A stretch of DNA of 64,000 bases from Corythoichthys intestinalis. Taxonomy: Eukaryota > Chordata > Actinopteri > Syngnathiformes > Syngnathidae. Positions 55,863 to 64,000 of the stretch are shown here, piece by piece (within the stretch, counting starts at the first letter, position 1; each line of letters begins with the position of its first letter). The stretch spans positions 806,001 to 870,000 of the forward strand of contig NC_080398.1 of NCBI RefSeq assembly GCF_030265065.1, read 5' to 3'. The notes below the pieces were generated by a model. That model made no database searches and was not told the DNA's origin. It was given only the letters and a program-made list of their open reading frames with translations. A program made the translations under genes and the position numbers.

Positions 55863-56443
55863 CTTAGGACATGTCCACACGTAGCAGGGTATCGCAAAAA
55901 GAACTTTTTCCACAGGACGGCATATTATCCACACGCAGACGCACATTTTGGGCATTAAAAACGAGGGTTTTTACGACCAAAGTGAAGATTTGTGCATTCT
56001 GCGTTTCATGCGACATAATGTGTACATTAATAACCGGAGGTTTGTGGGTTTTTTTTTTTTAAGTTGAAACGTCACTCTGCGACAAAAAACCCATGTTTAC
56101 ATTCTGGGACTGCACTTAGGCTTGCGAGGACAACATCACATATACGTTGCAAATCTATTAAAGACGTATCTAATGCACATATAACCGCGATGGCGACCTG
56201 TACTAACATGCTAATGGTTCACTAACATCTCACAAGGCAAGTGCTAAACAGAAGATACAATTGTTGAACAATTTTTTTCATTCACTGTGTGCTTAGATGC
56301 ACATTAATATGTTAAAAAAAAAACTTATGAGGTTAGCTGTGGATGATATTTTTCTTACAAGCGAGGTGGTGTGGCTTTATCTTGATCGATGGGGCAAAAT
56401 ACTTGTTTTTAAAAAGCCCTGCTAGGTGTGGACATGGCCTTAG
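55863..56443. mobile_element. hAT-like MITE with GGACATGTCCACAC ends
   Basis: Left end TAGGACATGTCCACACGTAG, right end CTAGGTGTGGACATGGCCTTA-type complement. Non-coding. Confidence 0.6.
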
Positions 56444-58240
56444 TTTGAAGACATCTAATGATCAATAAGCATAACTGCTGTGCTAAGCTGTGCCCAGGAC
56501 TTGTACAAAGGGCTTTACATTCACGTTGAAGGCAAAATGCCCAAAAGCTGATAAACACATGTTGATATTATCCAATTTTTAAAAACTTTTATCGATATTG
56601 TAGCTCCCTGATAATATCAGACAACTCCAGAAACCATTTGTAAATATAAGCCGCAGTAACACTTTGACATTGGGTTCATAAGACAGTCATATTAATGACA
56701 TGACATGTCCTTTCTTAGATCACTAACTCTATGTCAGTCTGCATCTTATACATCCATTCTAAAGTGACATTATTGACAATGACATTTGTCATATGCAAAG
56801 GTGGGTAGTAACGCCATAAATTTACTGTTACATGAGTAACTTTAAGAAAAATGTACTTCTTAGAGTAGTTTTATTTGAATAGATTTGTGAAGAAGTGCTA
56901 TTCTTACTCCGCTACTTTGCGTTACTGTAATTACAATAAAAATGTATTAGTTTTTATTTTTATTGCCAGAGACGCCAACAGCTACGCAACTAGTTTTACC
57001 AATGAGATGTCGGAACAATAATCACGACTCCATTATACCAATAAGGGGTCGTTTACATGGTGACTCTCCGAGAATACGAAAAATTTCAAATTTGCATTTA
57101 CACGGGCCCGTCGCCATTCGAACAGTGTCGCAATTCTGCATGAACACATTGTAGTATTCATGCCAAGCCCAGGGGGCAGTGCAGATTTACAAGGTGACAG
57201 CGCAATGACTGAGTTGCGGAGTGGCCTCGCGTGCATATGGTGTCGGCGAAGACGAAAAATTCTGAATCCTGCCTCCAAAGTGGAAGAATTCGATTGCGGG
57301 GGATTGAGGCGGGCTTTCTCTGCATGCCTATCAAAGGCTCCCGCGGCGCGAGACTGCGCCGATAACGTCAGCACTCGTACACGTCACATTGGGCGTGCGC
57401 AGCGGTGCTACTAAACATTAAAAACGGCAAATTTGGCAGAATGTTGGCTTTAATGTACTGTTTTAATAATATATTTAAATACGTTGAATGTTTCCATTTT
57501 TATGCATTTTTTAATTTAAAAAAAATGCCATCGCTTCGAGTGGGCGGGCATATTTTTTCCAGGTTGAGGAGCTTGGTGGGGTCAAAGTGCATCATTCCCT
57601 ATCACCTTGTAAATCTGCACTGCCCCCTAGGGCTTGGCATGAATACTTCGTGTTCATGCGAAATTGCGACACTGTTCGAATGGAGGCGTGCCCATATAAA
57701 TGCAAGTTTGAAATTTTTCGCATTCTCGGAGAGTCACCATGTAAACGGCCCCTTAAATTCCCTCCCAGTTTTTATTTGGCACCGACTGACCGCGGGAATC
57801 CAGAGATTTGATCTTGTAGTTTCATAATAGGAAATGTGTTTTCTCCACTAGAGGGCACTCATGCTCTTTGGACGAATCATGCTTAATTTCTGTAGGTTTA
57901 TTTATTACGCAGGAATTCAATTTTATTTTGTATTTCTTTGGCTTAATGTGGTTTTGTAGTATGTTATCGTACCGCATAATAACAGTTCATATAACCTCAT
58001 AATAACCTATAATATGACCTTGTGCTTTGAAAAAAAATCAAACATCTTAAAGTTACAATGTTACTCATTACTTGAGTATTATTTTCATCAAATGCATTTT
58101 TACTTGTGGTTGACTATATTTTTTGGGCTACTCTACCCACCTCAGGTCATAAACATACATTAATGTTCATGACAGTGTTATATCACAATTATGCCTGTCT
58201 TATGACAGTCTTACAAACCCAGTGTTAAATAAATGCCATT
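56444..58240. mobile_element. Nested MITEs between gja9 and rhbdl2
   Basis: Outermost: degenerate ends of the TTGGTAACACTTTATT family (about 56653-56790 and 58143-58235). Inside it: a GGTGGGTAGTAACG element (about 56802-58143, right end CTACTCTACCCACCTC). Innermost: a palindromic element at 57048-57756 with long complementary ends starting AGGGGTCGTTTACATGGTGA. Frames of up to 140 codons here come from the palindrome and are not genes. Confidence 0.65.
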
Positions 58241-58836
58241 AACCCCATTCAGCGGTCTATTTAATATCACTGTAATTCCATTAATGTATTTAACGCAGAA
58301 CTTGCCATTTACCTTGAAGCGGCATGGACCGACTGCCGATGGTGACTCAAATCTCCGTGCGTCATGTGTCCCAAAACAAAAAGGAACCCCCCAAAAAGTC
58401 GCTGGCATCACCTCGCCTTCCGAGCTGAAATGGCTTACATCCAGGCAATAGCGCCGGCAACTCTACAGTAAATCCATAACATGTGCATTTAGGTCACGGC
58501 CTTATTGACCTCAAGCACTGGAGGGCTTTTGGATTGTTTGGAAATGGAGACTAAGGCATCGATACAGTTAAGTACACAACAACGCCGCATGCAATCGCAC
58601 GTAAACAACGCAAGGAAAAAATGATGCCGTCGATATGTTATCTTCCAAACAGACGCGGTTCAATCTATAGCGCTGCTATGCTAAAAACGATCAATTTCAA
58701 CATGAACCCGATAACGATTCAGTCCAACATGACGGCGAAAGTAATGACACAGATTGAAAACGTATTTTTAATGACAATACAATACATGTAAAAATGCTAA
58801 TTTAAAAAAAAAAAAAGCTAGCAAATAGTGACTATG
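58241..58836. other. rhbdl2: rhbdl2 3' flank
   Basis: Single-copy-looking sequence downstream of the rhbdl2 stop codon on the minus strand. It likely holds the 3' UTR. No polyadenylation signal can be chosen with confidence. Confidence 0.35.
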
Positions 58837-60920
58837 CTAGGATGACGCTGGCGAGATGAAGATGTTGAAGAGTACGGCAAAGAGGAAGAAGACCAGGTAG
58901 CCCACGATACACATCCAGAAACGAGGGTCCTTCAAAAGCTTCTTGTTGTAGTCGCTAAAGAACACGTAGCCCACCGTCATGCCCGCTACGATCCCCCCAA
59001 AATGAGCCACGAATGACACCTGGTCGCGGTAGGGAACTCGTGGTTAAAACTCCTTTACACAGCATTTCACTATTAGCTTACTGATTCATTTCTGGGTACC
59101 ATTACCAATTAGAATCCACAAGAATCAAGCTGTAACATGATATACTGTAACGCGCCCGCAACAACAAACTCAAATGCATGTCAGCCATTTAGTGCAAGCA
59201 GACACACGTACCTTCATAGCGCTCTCGTCGCCGGCAAATCTTCTGTAGAAGGCAAAGCCAAAGTCCACGCCCACTGTAATGCATAACACACATCTCAATA
59301 ATACAAAAAAGTATACAATAAAAAATTAAAAGACAACATGTCTACCTACCGATGATCACTATAACGAGGATTCGAAACACCCCGAGTAGAGGGATCATCT
59401 CTCGGAAATTCTGCAAGAAGAAATATATACACTATTCAGTTACCCGTTGTGCTGCAACGATTAATCGATTAACTCAAGTAATTCGATTGGGAAATAAAGC
59501 TTTGAATCAAATTTTGCTTCTTCGAGTATTCGTTTATATTAGATTGGTGTTGTAATGGTTTGTTTTGCAAGTGTTTGCATTTAGTTTTATTGATTTGGGT
59601 GGATACACTGCCCTCTAGCATCAACACTGAATATGACAACTCATTTAACATGGCAGAATCCAGCTGCTTCCTGTTAAGACCATCATAAGATAAGTTGTTA
59701 TTTGAGCTAATAAGTTTTTTCTACGCATTCGTAATGGCAGGATTATGTGTTTCACCGATTTGTTAAGAGCATTGCAAAAAAAAAAAAAAAAAAAAAAGGT
59801 TGGCATTTTACAGCATTCAAGCTAATGGACTTTTGCCATGCAAGTTAGCCAATTGTTCTTTTCTTGTACTTCATCGTTTTTTTTTTATGTTTAAAAAAAT
59901 AAAAATAAATTAGGGCTGTCAAAATTATCGCGCTAACGGGCGGTAATTAATTTTTTATAATTAATCACGTTACAATATTTGACGCAATTAACGCACATGC
60001 CCCGCTCAAACAGATTAAGATGACAGCACCGTCCACTTGTTGTTTTTTGGTGTTTTGTCGCCCTCTGCTGGCGCTTGGGTGCGACTGATTTAATGGGTTT
60101 CAGGCTTCAGCACCATAATTATTTTTGACATCAACAATGGCGAGCTACTACTTTATTTTTTGATTGAAAATTTTACAAATTTTATTAAAACGAAAACATT
60201 AAGAGGGGTTTAAATATAAAATTTCTATAACTTGTAATAACATTTATCTTTTAAGAACTACAAGTCTTTCTATCCATGGATCGCTTTAACAGAATGTTAA
60301 TAATGTTAAGGCCATCTTGTTGATTTATTGTTATAATAAATACAGTACTTATGTACAGTACGTTGAATGTATATATCAGTCTTGTGTCTTATCTTTCCAT
60401 TCCAAAAATAATTTACAGAAAAATATGGCGTATTTTATAGATTGTTTGAATTGCGATTAATTACGATTAATACCTTTTTAAGCAGTGATTAACTCGATTA
60501 AAAATTTTAATCGTTTGACAGCCCTAAAATAAATATTTTATTTTAGTTTTAAATGAAAGTGCAATTCAGCATAGTTTGAAAAACACTTGGGAATTTTATT
60601 CTGTATTCGCATTTATTGCTCTTTTGAAAATATGTTTGTTTTACATCTCCTAAAATTTATTCTACAACGCATGAAATGTTCCTAATCCGATTACTCGATT
60701 ATTCGAGATAACTAGCTGTTAGATTAATCGACTAAAATAATCGATAGCTGCAGCCCTAGTTACCACCTCGTTTCTCTGAATACTTTTAAATTCCTACTTT
60801 AGTACGTAAGGGTACTCACCACCACGGCGTTCATAAAGTAGCCCCCGATGAGGGCGTAGACCCCTCCGGAAGCCCCCACCAAGGCACTGAGGGGATCAAA
60901 TATGGAGCTGGCCAGCGAAC
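58837..60920 (-). CDS. rhbdl2: Rhbdl2, rhomboid intramembrane serine protease (last four exons)
   Basis: Minus-strand exons 60920-60820, 59410-59350, 59273-59212 and 59019-58837 join in frame with GT..AG signals and give the C-terminal 135 or so residues. The first reads SLASSIFDPLSALVGASGGV YALIGG-type sequence with the catalytic GASGG (Ser codon at about 60870-60868). Then come NFREMIPLLGVFRILVIVII, GVDFGFAFYRRFAGDESAMK, and SFVAHFGGIVAGMTVGYVFF with the catalytic His (59004-59002). The end KDPRFWMCIVGYLVFFLFAV and ISPASS match human RHBDL2. The N-terminal part, with the first membrane helices, lies beyond the window. RHBDL2 cleaves membrane-anchored substrates such as thrombomodulin and EphrinB3 at the cell surface. 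A hAT MITE pair enlarges one intron. Confidence 0.93.
59447..60758 (+). mobile_element. hAT MITE (TAGTGCTGCAAC family) in an rhbdl2 intron
   Basis: Left end TTGTGCTGCAACGATTAATC, right end CGATAGCTGCAGCCCTA, flanked by GTTACCCG and GTTACCAC (a weak 8-bp duplication). An A run lies at about 59777-59797. It holds the nested element 59911-60526. Confidence 0.75.
59911..60526 (+). mobile_element. hAT MITE (TAGGGCTGTC family) nested in the previous one
   Basis: Ends TAGGGCTGTCAAAATTATCG and CGTTTGACAGCCCTA, flanked by exact AAATAAAT copies on both sides, as expected of a hAT transposition. Confidence 0.85.
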
Positions 60921-61624
60921 CTGAGGAGACGGTGCAACAATTAATTGATTAATCGACAACTAATCGATTAGCAAATTAATCTACAACTATTTTGATAACC
61001 AATTAATTGCTTAGGACCTTCTTCACTTTAACCTTGTCTAAATTCTTAAAATTATAACATACATATAACTTCCTAGTTGTAAATATTATCAGATTTCTTC
61101 ATTATATTTTGCAGACGTCAATACCATTTCAACTAGTGGCGTGACAATTAGTGGTTAGAACCTGTGACCACCGCATGGTGCGATACGATTTGCGATCCAA
61201 GGCTCACGATAACGAGGATCTCACGATATGGCGATACAACAATTATGGATGCATTGGGTAGGAAATAATTTTAGGACATTCTACAAAACAAGTAGTACTA
61301 TTTTCATCCTTTTGCTGTGTATTGGAACGAGTTTATCACTAATAGATGTGCAATCTGTTTGAAGTTGGAAGGTGGCAACAAATGAACATTCGTTTATTCA
61401 CTGCCATTCCTCACACTTCAAACGGGTTGGACATCTATGGCCGAAAAGTGGCAGCCAATGCGGAGTTCACTTTATCACATCAATTACACATTAAAAAAAT
61501 CCAGGACGCTAACGGGAACAAAACTCACGTTCAGGTTTTTGCCAAAAACGTACCTTTCATCCAAAATTTGACAAAAAAAATACCCATTCATTTCTAATGG
61601 CCAAAACTTCCTATTAATTTCCAA
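60921..61624. other. rhbdl2: rhbdl2 intron sequence, no exon recognised
   Basis: Short ATTAATCGATTA motifs near 60940-60990 look like a decayed MITE end. I searched the minus strand for the preceding rhbdl2 exon and did not find it, so it should lie beyond 64000. Confidence 0.4.
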
Positions 61625-62903
61625 TAGCCGATCGATCGGGTCCGATCACGTCATTTTCGAAGTATCGGAATCGGCAAAAAAAAAAAAATAACGGCCATGC
61701 CTTTTTTTTTTTAATATATACAGTATACTGTATATTTTAATTAAATCGTTTTCTAATGGCGTACCGCACGCAGGCTATTTTTAGACCGTGACGTCGCATC
61801 TTAAAGCGGAAGTAAAGCCGAAGTGGGACATTATAGACCCGCCCTCGCATAGACACAACGTAATTTGTGCTACTTATCACCGGTAATCTTTCAAAAACGA
61901 ACATGCTGATCACGCATTGCTTTTTTGGAACTTGTAGAAACGACTATAGACATTACCACACATGAAGGATGTTTTCTTCATACGTTTCCGGAAACCAAAA
62001 ACTCGGGAGGAAAAAATGTGAAGACCGAATCAACTTGCACGGACTTTTAACACCAGCTCGGTGAATCCATTCACATTTCATATGCAGTAAACATTATGTT
62101 GGGTTGGCTTGGTCTTTCAGAGGACAAAGAGGTAAGCCATTTTTATATTTTTAACTTATTTTTTTTAGCGTAAAGTTGTGCCATACTGCTTCTGTCTGAC
62201 AATGAATGACCTGAAAAGAATTACAATGGTATCTGACTGCCACTGTTACAGTTTCTGTTATACATATATATATATAAAAAAAAACAACATTAGTAAGGGG
62301 GAAGTGTAAGTAAATTCTAGGATTAAGATGTGTTATCAATGAAAAAATTAAAAGTGTTCATTGGCTGTCACTGAGTAACATTTGCGATCGCTCTCCCTAC
62401 ACCAAGGGTGTGTAACACCTTATGTTACTTCCCAACGCAGAGAAGATATATCAATTGGTAGCACTACGCACAGTCATGGTTGCAGTTCCCATCATGCATT
62501 TGGGCATGGCTACAGTATCATTTACTGAAAGCTCAACAAATACACTAGATGGCAATATTTAGTCACAATATACAAAGTCACAAGTCTTTCTATCGGTGGA
62601 TCCCTCTCACAGAAAGGATGTTAATAATGTAAATGCCATCTTGAGGATTTATTGTCATAATAAACAAATACAGCACTTATGTTCTGTATGTTGAATGTAT
62701 ATATTAGTCCGAGTTTTATTCATTTTTTTCTTAATGCATTGCCAAAATGTATATGATCGGGAAAAATTAAAGGGAATGATTGGAATTGAATCAGGAGCAA
62801 AAAAAAAGCAATCGGGTCGGGAAATGTCGGGATCGGCAGATACTCAAACTAAAACGATCGGGATCGGATTGGGAGCAAAAAAACATGATCGGAACAACCC
62901 TAT
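61625..62903 (+). mobile_element. hAT-like MITE (TCCGATCACGT family), second copy, with nested THAP remnant
   Basis: Left part GGTCCGATCACGTCATTTTC, right part ATCGGGATCGG and terminus CATGATCGGAACAACCCTA match 38740-39684. The middle (about 61745-62440) is a foreign insert, described separately. The block 62440-62700 is the shared MITE interior again. Confidence 0.6.
61760..62110 (+). pseudogene. THAP-finger remnant of a P-element-like transposon
   Basis: From an ATG at 61903 the frame reads MLITHCFFGTCRNDYRHYHT then TGA; KDVFFIRFP-like and KKCEDRINLHG-like blocks follow in other frames. The CFFGTCRND start matches the THAP finger of fish P-type transposons rather than that of the ISL2EU copies (CVAVGC). 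Surrounding sequence (about 61760-62440) is probably its element. Frame-broken. Confidence 0.5.
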
Positions 62904-63857
62904 AGACCCTACTCACGTGACGTCACAGCCACGCCCCCGCGCCATGATGTCCGCATACTCGCTATAGAAATGCATTAGCGCTTCGTAAATTCTTCCTATT
63001 ATTGCACGTTTTACTGCTCGTCAACATTAATACTCAAAATGGTGAAGTCGTGTGTGGCGGTCGGTTGCAATAACAGAGAAGATAGACGGAGAGACTTGAA
63101 GTTTTACCGGATTCCGAGGGACCCGGAGAGAAGAGCGAGATGGACTGCTGCAATTCGACGACAAAACTGGGCTCCAAACGACTACCACAGATTATGTAGT
63201 AGTCATTTTATATCTGGTAAGGTGCATTTAATATATATTTAGAGGGTTTTGGGCTGACAACCACAATTAAGATCATTGCTAGGCTAATCGCCGACAACAT
63301 ACACGTATGTATGTAGTTAGTGCTATCGCTAAACCATATAAACATTAAAAGCCCTAGCTCCATTGACAAATGATATGAAATACATTAGACTTGACAGTGG
63401 ATGTTAGCAAGAACAAAAGATTTTGAATTGAAAATTTCGTAACTCACCTTCCGAGCACAAGATTCCTGCCGAATTTTCGTGTACGAGGACGTGTTTCACC
63501 TAACCAGCAACGTAGCATTTATAAGCCTCCAAGCTCTTAAAGTTTTTCAAACTTTCATGAGAATAGGCTGATTTTGTGTGGGTATCAGATGTCAGGCGAA
63601 GCCAACGGGTCGAAAAACATCGATTTAGGCATCAAATACGGATCTGGCGAATGGATAAACTGCAGCTTTTCCACGTAACGCCTTTTATGCAACGGATCCA
63701 ATGAGTTTACAGCGTCAGATAACACCGGGGCTTCCATGAATTGCTCTATAACTAGCTTGACTAATTGAAATCAATGAGAATAAGTCTGAAAAAGAGGTAC
63801 AATATGGTGGCCGGAAGCAGCGACACGCCCATTTTGTGACGTAGGTGAGTAGGGTCT
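62904..63857. mobile_element. ISL2EU-type short derivative, copy D (inverted relative to A-C)
   Basis: Ends AGACCCTACTCACGTGACGT and TGACGTAGGTGAGTAGGGTCT-type complement, flanked by AT (62902-62903, 63858-63859), right at the end of the preceding MITE. Gene layout is mirrored: THAP exon on the plus strand at the left, accessory exon on the minus strand at the right (from about 63770, with EQFMEAPVLSDAVNSLDPLH). Confidence 0.8.
63039..63242 (+). pseudogene. THAP first exon, copy D
   Basis: The best-preserved THAP exon of the window. MVKSCVAVGCNNREDRRRDL is followed by FYRIPRDPERRARWTAAIRR, then DYHRLCSSHFISG and a GTAAGG donor at about 63218. C-x4-C and C-x2-H ligands and the W in RWTAAIR are intact. 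The frame ends soon after the donor, and no catalytic exon follows. Confidence 0.75.
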
Positions 63858-63859
63858 AT

Positions 63860-64000
63860 TCACCTTTCATTTCAATGGCACAAAAACTTCCTTCACTCGT
63901 ATTGATTTTCAACCTAGGTGACTCAAGATCAACTGGAAGTGACCCAATATGAACAGGAAGTGACTAGAGCCGTCCCGACTAGTCGACATAGTCTACGTTA
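63860..64000. other. Window end: start of another MITE
   Basis: TAGAGCCGTCCCGACTAGTC at about 63965 looks like the left terminus of a hAT-type MITE that continues outside the window. Confidence 0.4.

Noticed and set aside
57033-57827. Frames of 113 and 140 codons on both strands
   Set aside because: They mirror each other because the region is a palindromic MITE with long inverted ends; they are not genes.
60921-64000. Search for the preceding rhbdl2 exons on the minus strand
   Set aside because: No segment encoding the expected upstream rhomboid helices with a phase-matching donor was found; the sequence is MITE and ISL2EU material, so the exons must lie outside the window.

Overview
This is a repeat-crowded window of vertebrate nuclear DNA. 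The spliced genes (GT..AG introns), a Her/Hes clock gene ending in WRPWP, and the mix of Tc1, hAT, ISL2EU, RTE and BEL/Pao elements point to a ray-finned (teleost) fish. I cannot name the species. Nothing prokaryotic, viral-genomic or CRISPR-like is present. Five host genes can be read. her7 (+, 22131-25718, three exons) is complete. rpp25l (-, 42291-42917, plus a non-coding first exon near 44803) is complete. mycbp (+, 45980-48004, five exons) is complete. A short-tailed connexin at the gja9 position (-, 51513-52295) is complete. rhbdl2 (-, 58837-60920) shows only its last four exons, and its 5' part lies beyond base 64000. The mycbp - gja9 - rhbdl2 cluster matches the RRAGC-MYCBP-GJA9-RHBDL2 neighbourhood of human 1p34, which supports the gene names.

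Layout. 1-6.4 kb: a BEL/Pao fossil split by a LINE that itself holds a hAT element, then a 0.7 kb minisatellite, an unclassified repeat and a hAT remnant. 6.5-14.4 kb: a repeat called here element X (tRNA-like Pol III boxes followed by about seven ~150 bp tandem units), interrupted by an ISL2EU DNA transposon that was itself hit by two further ISL2EU-type elements, one of which carries a Tc1-type MITE. 14.4-22 kb: LINE pieces, a short ISL2EU copy, an RTE LINE and a second, inverted element X. 22-26.1 kb: her7, whose second intron is filled with MITEs and a ~570 bp imperfect palindrome. 26-42 kb: mostly MITEs and transposon pieces, with one weak candidate for a small two-exon gene near 36 kb. 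42-48 kb: rpp25l and mycbp, arranged head to head. 48-51.4 kb: Tc1 remnants around an inverted second copy of the rpp25l promoter and first exon. 51.5-61 kb: gja9 and the end of rhbdl2, with hAT-type MITEs between and inside them. 61-64 kb: MITEs, a THAP (P-element-like) remnant and a fourth short ISL2EU copy.

How the host genes work: the products are unrelated in function. Her7 is a nuclear repressor of the segmentation clock. Rpp25l is an RNase P/MRP RNA-binding subunit. Mycbp is a small MYC/AKAP-binding coiled-coil protein. Gja9 is a gap-junction channel subunit. Rhbdl2 is an intramembrane serine protease.

The most noteworthy observations are: the inverted duplication of the rpp25l promoter on the far side of mycbp; a MITE wedged between the rpp25l 3' splice site and its old pyrimidine tract; the nested ISL2EU stack with AT target duplications; element X with its Pol III boxes and tandem array; a Pro-to-Ser change at the Hes-family signature proline of Her7; and the short tail, extra loop cysteine and PDZ-like C-terminus of the connexin. 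Exon limits were read by eye from splice signals and known family sequences. No search or alignment program was run.
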